From positions 1 through 64,000 of the forward strand of contig URLI01000003.1 in assembly GCA_900548585.1 (NCBI GenBank): a stretch of DNA of 64,000 nucleotides, in the 5' to 3' direction. The notes beneath the pieces were generated by a model that made no database searches, was not told the DNA's origin, and saw nothing but the letters and a program-made list of their open reading frames with translations. The position numbers and the translations under genes are program-made. Positions 1 to 8,297 of the stretch are shown one piece after another; positions within the stretch are counted from its first letter, which is position 1; every line of letters begins with the position of its first letter. The stretch comes from an uncultured Prevotella sp. GTDB lineage: Bacteria; Bacteroidota; Bacteroidia; Bacteroidales; Bacteroidaceae.

Positions 1-76
1 TTAGATTGGGAATAAATTGTACCTTTGACATACTATAAATTCTTTCCATAAAGGTACAAAAAAAATATGGAATGGC

Positions 77-106
77 AAAGCCCGTGCTTGTGAAAGTTCG
101 GGCTTT
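77..106. terminator. Hairpin, possible bidirectional terminator
   Basis: AAAGCCCG at 77-84 pairs with CGGGCTTT at 99-106, an 8-bp perfect stem around a 14-base loop, with A-rich sequence upstream and a short T-run at the end of the stem. It may end transcription from either side. The gene it would serve lies outside the window or is absent. Confidence 0.4.
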
Positions 107-120
107 GTGATATGTTAAAA

Positions 121-150
121 GAGGGTGTGCCAATTTTGACACACCCCCTC
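121..150. repeat. GAGGGTGTG...CACACCCCCTC palindrome
   Basis: GAGGGTGTG at 121-129 faces CACACCCCCTC at 140-150 across a loop containing ATTTTGA. The same arms (TGAGGsTGTGTC and GACACACCCTCA) bound a longer palindromic element at 14871-14988, so this is probably a short member of a dispersed intergenic palindrome family. It could also act as a terminator. Confidence 0.45.
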
Positions 151-255
151 GTAGGGGGAATACAACCCACTTTCCGAAACGATGATGGCATATTAATCAT
201 GAACATTTTTGATTTTTTGCTGAATCGAAAGGAGTGGCAGCTGTGATCGATTGCA

Positions 256-271
256 CTTATTAAAATCCTCC
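256..271 (+). repeat. Left copy of 16-bp inverted repeat around the toxin-antitoxin module
   Basis: CTTATTAAAATCCTCC is the exact reverse complement of GGAGGATTTTAATAAG at 962-977. The two copies enclose the toxin and antitoxin genes and little else, as the ends of a small mobile cassette would. Confidence 0.6.
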
Positions 272-301
272 TTAAAATTTGCATATATGTAATTTATAAA
301 T

Positions 302-309
302 TACCTTTG
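302..309 (+). promoter_or_regulatory. -7 element for the toxin-antitoxin operon
   Basis: TACCTTTG matches the Bacteroidetes -7 consensus TAnnTTTG. Only four bases separate it from the ATG at 314. Transcription from this box would begin at or beside the start codon, so the toxin mRNA would be leaderless or nearly so. Confidence 0.5.
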
Positions 310-313
310 CGAT

Positions 314-664
314 ATGAAATACAGACAAGTTGTTGCATATAAAACATACTTTGATGATTTTTTTAAGGATCAAAATGAGAAAGTTCAGAAGAAAATCATT
401 AAGGTACTTGATATTGTGGAGCAAATAGAGCGTATTCCACAAAACTACCTTAAGTATATAGAGGGTACGAATGGCTTGTTTGAAATACGCATACAGCTGG
501 GCAATAACATCTTTCGCATCTTTTGTATTTTTGATGGAAACCAACTTGTAGTCTTGCTAAGTGGCTTTCAAAAGAAAACACAAAAGACGCCAAAGTACGA
601 AATAAAACGTGCTGTAAAAATAATGAACGACTATTATAACGATAAAAAGGAGGTAACGAAATGA
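314..664 (+). CDS. RelE/HigB-like toxin of a type II toxin-antitoxin system
   Basis: This 116-residue basic protein is the size and type of the Gp49/HigB branch of RelE/ParE toxins, which cleave ribosome-bound mRNA. The central stretch, with LFEIRIQLGNNIFRIF followed by a short hydrophobic strand and GFQKKTQKTP, is the typical core: strands flanking an R-x-F/Y-rich sheet, then a lysine-rich turn. The C-terminal helix ends in a K-rich tail. Its TGA overlaps the ATG of the antitoxin gene (ATGA at 661-664), so the two are translationally coupled. Toxin-first order is typical of higBA. The gene is AT-rich compared with the core genes to its right, in keeping with horizontal transfer. Assignment is by motif pattern only. 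Confidence 0.85.
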   Translation: MKYRQVVAYKTYFDDFFKDQNEKVQKKIIKVLDIVEQIERIPQNYLKYIEGTNGLFEIRIQLGNNIFRIFCIFDGNQLVVLLSGFQKKTQKTPKYEIKRAVKIMNDYYNDKKEVTK

Positions 665-957
665 TGAATAATCTAAAATCACTCGAAAATATAAAGGATC
701 AATATTATGGTGCTGTTGGCACGCCTAAGCGTGATGAGTTAGAGCGCGAATTAGAATCTTTGCGTATAGGATTGAAAATAAGGGAAGCTCGTGAGCGCCT
801 TAATATGACGCAAGAGCAATTAGCCAATCGGATTGATAAGAAACGATCCTTTATATCTAAGGTGGAAAGTAATGGTGAAAATATAACATTAAAAACACTT
901 TTTGATGTGGTAGAACGTGGGTTAGGTGGAAAGCTAAATATTGAAGTTTCTTTCTAA
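661..957 (+). CDS. XRE-type helix-turn-helix antitoxin
   Basis: This 98-residue protein has a lambda-repressor-like helix-turn-helix at about residues 37-90. It reads LKIREARERLNMTQEQLA, then IDKKRSFISKVESNG, then a third helix (LKTLFDVVERGL), which is the usual XRE order. Residues 1-30 are charged and helical and probably contact the toxin. As in HigA antitoxins it should neutralise the upstream toxin and repress the operon promoter. It overlaps the toxin gene by 4 bp and ends five bases before the right 16-bp inverted repeat. Confidence 0.85.
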   Translation: MMNNLKSLENIKDQYYGAVGTPKRDELERELESLRIGLKIREARERLNMTQEQLANRIDKKRSFISKVESNGENITLKTLFDVVERGLGGKLNIEVSF

Positions 958-961
958 TAAC

Positions 962-977
962 GGAGGATTTTAATAAG
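962..977 (-). repeat. Right copy of 16-bp inverted repeat around the toxin-antitoxin module
   Basis: GGAGGATTTTAATAAG lies directly after the antitoxin stop codon and is the perfect reverse complement of 256-271. The bases outside the 16-bp core do not match between copies, so the homology is sharply bounded. Confidence 0.6.
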
Positions 978-1029
978 CCAAAAGTGATTTATCCGTAGAT
1001 TTGATGTAAATATTTTGTTCTCGCTTTAA

Positions 1030-1084
1030 TTCACGTTCAATTTACGTTTAATTCACGTTTAAATTACGTCTAATTCACGTTCAA
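1030..1084 (+). repeat. Five tandem 11-bp repeats
   Basis: The units at 1030-1040, 1041-1051, 1052-1062, 1063-1073 and 1074-1084 are variants of TTCACGTTTAA, each exactly 11 bp, with an invariant ACGT core. The period is about one DNA turn. It lies in the gap between the antitoxin gene and the convergent anti-sigma gene, just before a strong hairpin. No coding function is apparent. Confidence 0.8.
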
Positions 1085-1088
1085 AAAA

Positions 1089-1109
1089 GGCGCGTCGTTT
1101 TGACGCGCC
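1089..1109. terminator. GC-rich hairpin between convergent genes
   Basis: GGCGCGTC at 1089-1096 pairs with GACGCGCC at 1102-1109 around a five-base loop, preceded by AAAAAA on the left. Read on the minus strand this is a stem followed by a T-run, so it can terminate the sigma/anti-sigma transcript. Confidence 0.6.
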
Positions 1110-1223
1110 CGGCATAATCTAATTCAATATATTATGAAAATTTTGAGAGAAAGAAGCTTCACAGCTTCATGGTGTTTTATTAAACATGATTATTTTTTAT
1201 AGAAAGTTTAGAAAATTGTCTTC

Positions 1224-1703
1224 TCATTGTTTCGTCACTGCCGACGACATCTCCGGATGCTCCCTCTTTATGGAGTCGAGGCGTATGGAGTCTGCCTTGG
1301 CCATTGACGGCGTTACGGCGTGCTTTGACAGTCCGGTGCTTGCTGCCGGCTGTGGCTTGTCGTTGTTGTTGAACGCCACCTGCGCGGCATTGCCCAGTGT
1401 CAGGATTATTGCGACAACGGCTGCTGCCTTGAAAAGAGGCATCATGCGGTGCGTGAGGCTTATTGTGCGTGCCTTCACTGGCTGTTGCTCGCCCACCTTT
1501 TCCAGCACTCGCCTGTCGAAGTCGTCGCCGAGGCGGTCTGTGCGCGTCTCCTCCTGCTCGTAGGCGAAAAGCGGTGCATATTTCCGCATCCCCCGTGGCA
1601 GGTCTTTCTGGCAGAAGAATGTCCTGAGGATTTTCTCCTCTTCGAGCGATGTCTCGCCCTGCCAGTAACGCTCAAGTAGCTGTTCTATGTATTTGTAATC
1701 CAT
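1224..1703 (-). CDS. Probable anti-sigma factor, single-pass membrane protein
   Basis: This 159-residue protein has an N-terminal cytoplasmic part of about 85 residues (DYKYIEQLLERYWQGETS is a typical opening), one transmembrane segment (about residues 87-107, rich in A/V/I/L), and a polar C-terminal tail of about 50 residues. Small proteins of this layout directly downstream of ECF sigma genes in Bacteroidales hold the sigma factor at the membrane. The start at 1703 is the first ATG; a longer TTG-initiated form beginning at 1721 is possible. It overlaps the sigma gene by 32 bp. The family is assigned from context and topology rather than a strong motif. Confidence 0.7.
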   Translation of the reverse strand: MDYKYIEQLLERYWQGETSLEEEKILRTFFCQKDLPRGMRKYAPLFAYEQEETRTDRLGDDFDRRVLEKVGEQQPVKARTISLTHRMMPLFKAAAVVAIILTLGNAAQVAFNNNDKPQPAASTGLSKHAVTPSMAKADSIRLDSIKREHPEMSSAVTKQ

Positions 1704-2205
1704 AATTGTCTGCTTTGTCAAATTGTTGTTTTATTGACCGGCGCGCCCTGAAGATGTTCACTTTCACCTGTTCTTCGGTGATTTCAAGTATTTTCGCTAT
1801 CTCCCTGTAGGGTTTGCCTTCGAAATCCCTCAGTTGCATGCAGGAGCGTTGTTTCTCCGGCAGTCTGTCAACAAGCCGCCGCACCATCTCCATCTTGTCC
1901 TTGCGGATCATCTCTTCGTGCGGGTCAGATGTCCTGTCCGGTGTCTCTGTGAGCCTTTTGTCAATCGGCTCGTTGTTGTTGTCCTTTCTCCTTGTTGCGT
2001 CGAGGGCGAGGTTGCGGCACACCGTCATGCTGTATGCTTCGATGTTTTCCACCGACTGCCAGTTGTCCCTCTTGTTCCACACCTTTATCAGTGTGTCCTG
2101 CACGATGTCTTCAGCCTCTTCACGGCTGAGCGTAATTCTCAGCGCAAGCCGGTAGAGCGCGTTTTTCAGCGGCAATACATCGTTACGGAAACTGACGTTG
2201 TTCAT
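1672..2205 (-). CDS. ECF-type RNA polymerase sigma factor (sigma-70 family)
   Basis: At 177 residues this is the usual ECF size. Region 2 is visible at about residues 15-80, with EEAEDIVQDTLIKVW followed by a segment containing AYSMTVCRNLALD, which contacts core polymerase and the -10-like element. A short acidic linker follows. Region 4 (about 112-165) contains LPEKQRSCMQLRDFEGKPYR and a helix-turn-helix ending in RARRSIKQQ. It is expected to direct transcription of a small regulon when released from the product of the overlapping downstream gene. The targets cannot be read from this window. Confidence 0.9.
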   Translation of the reverse strand: MNNVSFRNDVLPLKNALYRLALRITLSREEAEDIVQDTLIKVWNKRDNWQSVENIEAYSMTVCRNLALDATRRKDNNNEPIDKRLTETPDRTSDPHEEMIRKDKMEMVRRLVDRLPEKQRSCMQLRDFEGKPYREIAKILEITEEQVKVNIFRARRSIKQQFDKADNYGLQIHRTAT

Positions 2206-2394
2206 CTGTTATCTATATTGACGACGTTTCACAAATGGCAAATGTTACAGTGCCTTTGGGCTTTTTAACTTTTTTTATGTTGTGCAGGTGGCGGAGTTAA
2301 GGCAACGCTTTGTTGGATTTTGCTTAAAATGTCTCCATCAAGACCATTGCCTTAACTCCTTGTCTCCTTAGGACTTTGGATTTCCCCGTGTGCC

Positions 2395-4287
2395 TCACTC
2401 GAGATAAGTGTATCCGTAAAGTCCGGAGCGGTAGTTGGATAGGAATTCCTTTCCCTCATCGGGTGATATTTTCCCCTGTTTCACGCTCTTTGCCACCCAT
2501 GTCTCGAGTTGTCTGACGAGTTTCTTCGGGTTGAACTGCACATAGTCGAGCACATCCTCGATTGTCTCGCCGTCGAACACTTGGTCGATTTGGTATTTGT
2601 CGTCCTTCACCGAGATATGCACGGCGTTGGTGTCCCCGAAGAGGTTGTGCATGTCTCCGAGTATCTCCTGGTATGCCCCGACGAGGAACGCTCCGAGGTA
2701 ATATGGTTCGTTGCCGCGAAGAGTGTGCACCGGCAGGATGTGCGATACATGGCGTTCGGTGACGAAGTTGGTGATCTTGCCGTCGCTGTCGCACGTCACG
2801 TCCTGCAGTGTCGCGCTGCGTGTGGGTCGCTCGTTGAGCCGCTGTATCGGCATGATGGGGAAGAGTTGGTCGATGGCCCATGCGTCCGGCAGCGACTGGA
2901 ATATTGAGAAGTTGCAGAAGTACTTGTCGGCGAGCAGTTTGTCGAGTTGGCGCAGTTCCTCTGGTATGTGTTTCATTCCCTTGGCGAGAACGCTGATCTC
3001 CCGGCATACGCTCCAGAACATGCTCTCTATCTCGGCTCGTGTCTTTAGGTCGACCATCCCGTGGCTGAACAGTTCGAGGGCCTCCTCGCGTATCTGCTCG
3101 GCATCGTGCCAGTCCTCGAGCATTGTGCGCTGGTTCAGGTTGTCCCAGATCTCATATAGGTCCTTCACGAGCTGGTGTGCGTTCTCCGCCGGCTCGAAGC
3201 TCTCCTTCATCTCCGGCAGTGATGCCGTCTCGAGGACATCGATGACAAGCACCGAGTGGTGTGCGGCGAGCGAGCGTCCGCTCTCGGTTATTATGTTCGG
3301 GTGGCGTATGCCGTTCTTGTTGGCGGCGTCCACGAACGTGTAGATGCAGTCGTTGACGTATTCCTGTATCGAGTAGTTGACCGAGCTCTCGCTCGACGGC
3401 GAGCGTGTGCCGTCGTAGTCAACGCCGAGTCCGCCTCCGCAGTCAACGAAGTCAACGTTGTATCCCATCCTGTGCAGTTGTATGTAGAACTGCGATGCCT
3501 CGCGCAGTGCGGTCTGTATGCGCCTTATCTTCGTTATCTGCGACCCTATGTGGAAGTGTATCAGCCGCAGGCAGTCGTGCATTCCTTTCTTGTCGAGAAT
3601 GTCGAGAGCCTGCAGCAGTTCCGAGCTTGTCAGTCCGAACTTCGACGCGTCGCCGCCGCTGTCCTCCCACTTCCCGCTTCCGCTGGAGGCCAGTTTTATG
3701 CGTATTCCCAGGTTCGGCTTCACGTTGAGTTTCTTTGCCGCGCGTGCTATTATCTCCAGTTCGTTGAGTTTCTCCACCACTATGAAGATGCGTTTCCCCA
3801 TCTTGTGTGCCAGCAGTGCCAGTTCGATGTAGTTCTGGTCCTTGTACCCGTTGCACACGATGAGCGAGTCGCTCTGGCACTGTACGGCTATGACGGCGTG
3901 CAGTTCCGGCTTGGAGCCCGCCTCGAGTCCGAGGTTGAACTTCTTGCCGTGGCTTATCACCTCCTCCACAACCGGTTGCATCTGGTTCACCTTTATGGGG
4001 TATATGATGAAGTTCTCGCCTTTGTACCCGTATTCCCCGGCGGCTCTCTGGAAGCACGACGCCGTCTTCTCTATCCGGTTGTCGATGATGTCTGGGAAGC
4101 GCAGCAGCACGGGCGACGCCACGTCGCGCAGTGCCAGTTCGTTCATCACCTCGTGCAGGTCAATCTTCACATTGTCCTTGCACGGCGACACATACACGTT
4201 TCCCTCTTCGTTGATGCCGAAGTATGACGTTCCCCACCCGTTGATGTTGTAGAGTTCCTTAGAGTCCTCGATGGTCCACTTCTTCAT
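2395..4287 (-). CDS. speA: Biosynthetic arginine decarboxylase
   Basis: SpeA converts arginine to agmatine with pyridoxal phosphate (PLP), the first step of the agmatine route to putrescine and spermidine. The protein is 630 residues, the normal length for the large fold-III enzyme. The PLP lysine lies in FIIYPIKVNQ near residue 100. The barrel glycine motif VDFVDCGGGLGVDYDG and the ITESGRS segment follow, and the C-terminal domain ends LYGYTYLE. It is the last gene of the topA-aroK-speA run, with 48 bp separating it from aroK. Cotranscription is likely but not proven. Confidence 0.96.
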   Translation of the reverse strand: MKKWTIEDSKELYNINGWGTSYFGINEEGNVYVSPCKDNVKIDLHEVMNELALRDVASPVLLRFPDIIDNRIEKTASCFQRAAGEYGYKGENFIIYPIKVNQMQPVVEEVISHGKKFNLGLEAGSKPELHAVIAVQCQSDSLIVCNGYKDQNYIELALLAHKMGKRIFIVVEKLNELEIIARAAKKLNVKPNLGIRIKLASSGSGKWEDSGGDASKFGLTSSELLQALDILDKKGMHDCLRLIHFHIGSQITKIRRIQTALREASQFYIQLHRMGYNVDFVDCGGGLGVDYDGTRSPSSESSVNYSIQEYVNDCIYTFVDAANKNGIRHPNIITESGRSLAAHHSVLVIDVLETASLPEMKESFEPAENAHQLVKDLYEIWDNLNQRTMLEDWHDAEQIREEALELFSHGMVDLKTRAEIESMFWSVCREISVLAKGMKHIPEELRQLDKLLADKYFCNFSIFQSLPDAWAIDQLFPIMPIQRLNERPTRSATLQDVTCDSDGKITNFVTERHVSHILPVHTLRGNEPYYLGAFLVGAYQEILGDMHNLFGDTNAVHISVKDDKYQIDQVFDGETIEDVLDYVQFNPKKLVRQLETWVAKSVKQGKISPDEGKEFLSNYRSGLYGYTYLE

Positions 4288-4335
4288 TTTGGATTATGCT
4301 TGCTTAATGTTATGTTTTTTCACCGGCTGCGCCCG

Positions 4336-4863
4336 TTATATATTGAGCAGCTTACGCATTGCCGCGACGCTTAGTTTTATCTTCTCGTAGTTGTCCATCA
4401 GCGACACGTCCAGATGGTGCTTCGCCATGTTGTAGTAAGGCTCGCGCTGCCGCAGTTGCTCCGTGACGAAGCCGAGCAGTTGCTCCCCGCTCTTGCCCTT
4501 TATCAGCGGTCGCTCAACCCGTCCCATCCTCAGGTGCCCGCACAGCACTTCCGGCCTGGCCTTTAGGTACACCGTCTCTCCCTGACGGTTCAGGTAGTCC
4601 ATGTTGTCGGCGTGGCACGGCGTTCCTCCCCCGCAGCTTATTATCACGTTCTCGAACTCCGCCACCTCGTGCAGCATGTTGTGCTCTATCTTGCGGAAGC
4701 CCTGCTCGCCCCTTTCCTCGAATATCTTCGCCACAGATATGTGCATGCGTGTCTCTATGTACCAGTCGAGGTCGTAGAACATCATGCCTGTTTCCCTTGA
4801 CAGGGCGCGCCCTATCGTCGTCTTTCCCGCCCCCATGTACCCTATGAGGATTATTCGTTTCAT
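4336..4863 (-). CDS. aroK: Shikimate kinase
   Basis: It phosphorylates shikimate with ATP in the chorismate pathway. The 175-residue protein begins MKRIILIGYMGAGKTT, which carries the P-loop, and the substrate-binding DLD (FYDLDWYIE), an FRKIE-type segment and the GGGTP motif follow. The start at 4863 forms an ATGA overlap with the topA stop codon. This coupling and the homology support it over an upstream in-frame ATG at 4893. The lid contains RPLIKGKSG, as usual. Confidence 0.95.
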   Translation of the reverse strand: MKRIILIGYMGAGKTTIGRALSRETGMMFYDLDWYIETRMHISVAKIFEERGEQGFRKIEHNMLHEVAEFENVIISCGGGTPCHADNMDYLNRQGETVYLKARPEVLCGHLRMGRVERPLIKGKSGEQLLGFVTEQLRQREPYYNMAKHHLDVSLMDNYEKIKLSVAAMRKLLNI

Positions 4864-7208
4864 TTCTTTGCCTTCTCTATCACCTCGCGGCATTGCTCGA
4901 GTGTGAGTTCCGCTGCCTTTGCGTGCAGCGCCTTTGGCAGGCGGTAGTTCTTCCCGTCGTATGCGATGTAAGGCCCGAAGCGGCCGTTCATCACTTCCAG
5001 TCCCGGCTCCTCGTCGAATTTCTTCAGGTGCCGCTTCTCCTCCTGGCGGCGTTTCTCCTTTATCAGGCTCACCGCCTCGTCGAGCGTTATCGTCATCGGG
5101 TCCTTGTCCTTCGGTATCGAGACATACTTGCGGTTGTTTAGGACGTATGGGCCGAAGCGCCCGGTGCCTACCTTCACCTCCTTGCCCTCGAACTCTCCGA
5201 GTGTACGCGGCAGTTTGAACAGTTCGAGAGCCTCGCTGAGCGTTATTGTCTCTATGCTCTTGTCGGCAGGCAGTTGTGCGAAGCGCGGCTTGTCATTGTC
5301 GTCGGCTGCTCCAATCTGCACAACCGGCCCGAAGCGTCCTATCTTGACGAGCACCGGCTTGCCGCTGGCGGGTTCCTTGCCGAGCTCGCGCTCGCCGGTC
5401 TTGTGCTCCTCTCGTTTCTTCATAGCGGTGTCCACCGCCGGCTCGAAGTCGTCGTAGAACACTTTCATCATGTCCTTCCATTCCTCCTTGCCGTCCGCAA
5501 TCTTGTCGAATTGCTGTTCCACGCGCGCCGTGAAGTTGTAGTCCATTATCCCGGGGAAGTTCTTCAGCAGGAAATCGTTCACCACGATGCCTATGTCTGT
5601 GGGCAGCAGTTTTCCCTTCTCGTTGCCCACCGTCTCTTTCCGGTTCGACTTATTGATCCTGACGCCTTTCAGTGTCAGCACGCTGTACTGCCGCTCCGTC
5701 CCTTTGCGGTCGCCCTTCTGCACATATTCCCGCTGCTGTATGGTGGATATTGTAGGCGCGTAGGTAGACGGTCGCCCAATCCCGAGTTCCTCCATCTTAT
5801 GCACGAGTGAGGCCTCTGTGTATCTCGCCGGTCCCTGGCTGTATCGCTCGGTGGCTGTGATCTCTCGGCGCAGCAGTTCGTCCCCCGTTTTCATTGCCGG
5901 CAGCATGTGCGAGAATTCCTCCTGGCTGTTCTCGTCGTCGCCGCTGCTCTCGCGGTAAACTTTTAGGAAGCCGTCGAATTTCACCACCTCGCCTGTTGCT
6001 ATGAAGATGCGCGTGTCGAGGTCTTTGCCGTCTGTGTTCTTGTCATCCTCGGCTGCGTCGCTTGTCAGCGCGATGCTCACCGTTGTCTTCTCTATCTTAG
6101 CGTCCGCCATCTGCGACGCTGCGGTCCGCTTCCATATCAGGTCGTACAGGCGGCGTTCCTGCTGCGTGCCTTCCACGGTCTGGTCGCCCATGCAGGTGGG
6201 GCGTATTGCCTCGTGGGCCTCCTGCGCCCCCTTCGAGCTCGTGCGGTACTGCCTTTGTTTGCCGTATTCCTTTCCCCAAAGCCTTTCGATTTCCTCCTTT
6301 GCGGTGTTTATGAAAATTGAGGACAGGTTGACCGAGTCGGTTCGCATGTATGTTATGAGTCCATGCTCGTAGAGATGCTGTGCCACCATCATCGTCTGGC
6401 TGACGGAGAACCCGAGTTTTCTTGCGGCCTCCTGTTGCAGCGTCGATGTGGTGAATGGCGGTGCCGGGGTGCGTCGGATGGGCTTTTTCTGTATGTCGCT
6501 GACGGTGAAACGGGCGTTTTTGCAATTCTCGAGGAATTGCGTCGCCTCCTCCTCCGTCTTGAAGCGCGTGTCCAATTCCGCCTTCACCTCACTCTGTGAG
6601 CCATCGGCATTTGTGTGTCCGAAGATTGCGCCCACCCTGAAATACGACTCGCTTCTGAACGCCCTTATCTCCCGCTCGCGCTCCACGATCAGCCTCACTG
6701 CCACGCTCTGCACCCTTCCTGCGGACAGGGCGGGCTTCACCTTGCGCCACAGCAGCGGCGACAGTGAGAAGCCCACGATGCGGTCCAAGATCCGCCGTGC
6801 CTGCTGCGCGTTGACGAGGTCCATGTTTATGTGCCTCGGGTTTTCTATCGCTGCGAGTATCGCGGGCTTGGTGATCTCGTGGAACACGATGCGGCTTGTC
6901 TTTTCCCCATCGAGTCCGAGAACCTCGCACAGGTGCCAGCTGATGGCCTCTCCCTCGCGGTCCTCATCGGATGCGAGCCACACTTTCTCCGCTTTCATGG
7001 CGTTGCTGCGCAGCTCGTTTACGACTTTCTTCTTCTCTTCCGGTATTTCGTATTCGGGTTCCAGTGACTTGGTGTCTATGCTCAGTTGCCTTTTCTTCAG
7101 GTCGCGAATGTGTCCAAAGCTTGACATTACCTTGAAGTCCTTGCCCAGGAATTTCTCTATCGTCTTTGCCTTGGCAGGACTCTCTACTATCACCAAATTC
7201 TTTTGCAT
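4860..7208 (-). CDS. topA: DNA topoisomerase I
   Basis: This type IA enzyme relaxes negative supercoils. It is 782 residues from MQKNLVIVESPAKAKT. An N-terminal TOPRIM domain contains VIVESPAKAKT and SDEDREGEAI, and the active-site tyrosine lies in GLITYMRTDS near residue 296. The C-terminus has no four-cysteine zinc fingers. It carries three GRFGP-type topoisomerase C-terminal repeats instead (GRFGPVVQIG, GRFGPYVLN and GRFGPYIAYD), a common Bacteroidetes form. The start at 7208 is preferred because a -7 box at 7236-7243 would place transcription initiation downstream of the alternative ATG at 7238. It overlaps aroK by 4 bp. Confidence 0.96.
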   Translation of the reverse strand: MQKNLVIVESPAKAKTIEKFLGKDFKVMSSFGHIRDLKKRQLSIDTKSLEPEYEIPEEKKKVVNELRSNAMKAEKVWLASDEDREGEAISWHLCEVLGLDGEKTSRIVFHEITKPAILAAIENPRHINMDLVNAQQARRILDRIVGFSLSPLLWRKVKPALSAGRVQSVAVRLIVEREREIRAFRSESYFRVGAIFGHTNADGSQSEVKAELDTRFKTEEEATQFLENCKNARFTVSDIQKKPIRRTPAPPFTTSTLQQEAARKLGFSVSQTMMVAQHLYEHGLITYMRTDSVNLSSIFINTAKEEIERLWGKEYGKQRQYRTSSKGAQEAHEAIRPTCMGDQTVEGTQQERRLYDLIWKRTAASQMADAKIEKTTVSIALTSDAAEDDKNTDGKDLDTRIFIATGEVVKFDGFLKVYRESSGDDENSQEEFSHMLPAMKTGDELLRREITATERYSQGPARYTEASLVHKMEELGIGRPSTYAPTISTIQQREYVQKGDRKGTERQYSVLTLKGVRINKSNRKETVGNEKGKLLPTDIGIVVNDFLLKNFPGIMDYNFTARVEQQFDKIADGKEEWKDMMKVFYDDFEPAVDTAMKKREEHKTGERELGKEPASGKPVLVKIGRFGPVVQIGAADDNDKPRFAQLPADKSIETITLSEALELFKLPRTLGEFEGKEVKVGTGRFGPYVLNNRKYVSIPKDKDPMTITLDEAVSLIKEKRRQEEKRHLKKFDEEPGLEVMNGRFGPYIAYDGKNYRLPKALHAKAAELTLEQCREVIEKAKK

Positions 7209-7235
7209 ATCTAAATTGATGTTTATTTTGGGCGA

Positions 7236-7243
7236 CAAAATTA
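7236..7243 (-). promoter_or_regulatory. -7 element for topA
   Basis: Read on the minus strand this is TAATTTTG, a match to TAnnTTTG, placing the transcript start near 7228 and giving a leader of about 20 bases before the ATG at 7208. It rules against the longer topA reading frame start. Confidence 0.55.
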
Positions 7244-7564
7244 GAACAAAAAGTTTGCATGTACCTTTTTATATATCCTTATTTTTGCTTTTTTAACCTT
7301 TCCCGCGTTTCAAAAGGTTATTTTAATGCCAGTTAAAGCACTGCATTGCGAAAAAAACCATATCTTTGCAATCAGCGAAGGCATGTTCCGTGAAGTCACC
7401 GCCGATCGTATGTTCAGGGCTGCGGACTTTTGAAATATGTCCGGACACCAACTTTGCGGAAACGCTTTAGTTATGAAAAAACTCGTGATTGTGTCGCTCC
7501 TGCCGATGTGCGTGAAGGGTTGCTTTGCGCGTTGTGGCATATAATTGGAAATCAATAAAACTGA
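7244..7564. other. Intergenic region with forward promoter and a tiny ORF
   Basis: This gap separates topA from the lipoprotein gene at 7565. A plus-strand -7 element TATCTTTG lies at 7361-7368. Downstream, a 23-codon frame at 7473-7544 begins MKKLVIVSLL and contains three cysteines. It resembles the stub of a lipoprotein signal peptide and could be a remnant or chance. Nothing else was recognised. Confidence 0.4.
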
Positions 7565-8272
7565 ATGGATATGAGAAGAATAACAGTGATGGGCATCATG
7601 TTTTTTGCGTTGTTGTCATGCTCGGGTATTGGTGACAGGATAAAGAGTGGCGTGAAAAAAGATGCTGAAGAGGTTGCCGGCGGCAATGATGAAACGGGCG
7701 GTTCCCGATTGGCCGGCGTTGACGACGCGTCCTCAGACAAATATCATTTTGACAGCGAGTACCTCGTTGACATTAACGGTGTGGGGAAGCGGGGAATGGT
7801 GACTGCGAACCAGCTTTCTGACGGGCTGACAATGGAGTACGACCTTGACGGCGACGGCACCGACGACACTTTCAGGATAGAGCGCGACCACCCGAACGGG
7901 GTGCGCATACTGTGGTTGATGACGAGAAGAAATGTCGGGGTGAACCTCTTCATGGAACTTCCCCACGATGACATGAGGGAGGAGTGTTTCGACGAATATG
8001 ACGAGCCAAAGGATGGCGTGGCGATGGAATTATTTTTTTCGGATGCCAACAATAAAAAAACAAATGCCGCGTTGGTTAGCATTGGCAGGAAAGGAGAATG
8101 CTCGCACACCTATGTGTTTGTGTACGACGGCAGCAATCCCTCGCATGTGAGACTGGCTGACGACTTTGATTCGGGTGAGGCATGTGTGTTGTTTCCCGAG
8201 GAAGGGGTCTTCTACATAAAGGACGGCGGCAGTGTGAGGAAGCACAATTTCGTGATAGGAGGCGGAAGATAA
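7565..8272 (+). CDS. Putative lipoprotein of unknown function
   Basis: This 235-residue protein has an N-terminal hydrophobic segment ending in the lipobox LLSC (Cys at residue 19), so it should be exported and lipid-anchored. The mature part is acidic. It contains a DGDGTDD segment that may bind calcium and repeated strand-like stretches, but no catalytic motif I recognise. A second ATG at 7571 gives an almost identical product. It stands 25 bp before a second lipoprotein gene (8298) in the same direction, so the two are probably cotranscribed from the promoter near 7361. Confidence 0.7.
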   Translation: MDMRRITVMGIMFFALLSCSGIGDRIKSGVKKDAEEVAGGNDETGGSRLAGVDDASSDKYHFDSEYLVDINGVGKRGMVTANQLSDGLTMEYDLDGDGTDDTFRIERDHPNGVRILWLMTRRNVGVNLFMELPHDDMREECFDEYDEPKDGVAMELFFSDANNKKTNAALVSIGRKGECSHTYVFVYDGSNPSHVRLADDFDSGEACVLFPEEGVFYIKDGGSVRKHNFVIGGGR

Positions 8273-8297
8273 TTATAACAGATAAAATGTTTTTGAA

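Larger units (their letters stand above)
1..313. other. Non-coding left edge before the toxin-antitoxin module
   Basis: I see no convincing gene here. The stretch holds a promoter-like TACCTTTG at 20-27 that sits inside an inverted repeat (GTACCTTT at 19-26, AAAGGTAC at 50-57), two hairpins listed separately, and the left copy of the 16-bp repeat that bounds the toxin-antitoxin module. It is AT-rich. The gene served by the promoter at 20-27 is not apparent, because the next 200 bases contain only hairpins. Confidence 0.5.

Noticed and set aside
33..284. Minus-strand 83-codon open frame at the left edge
   Set aside because: It covers two hairpins and the left inverted repeat, its codon use is poor, and its residues show no protein-like pattern.
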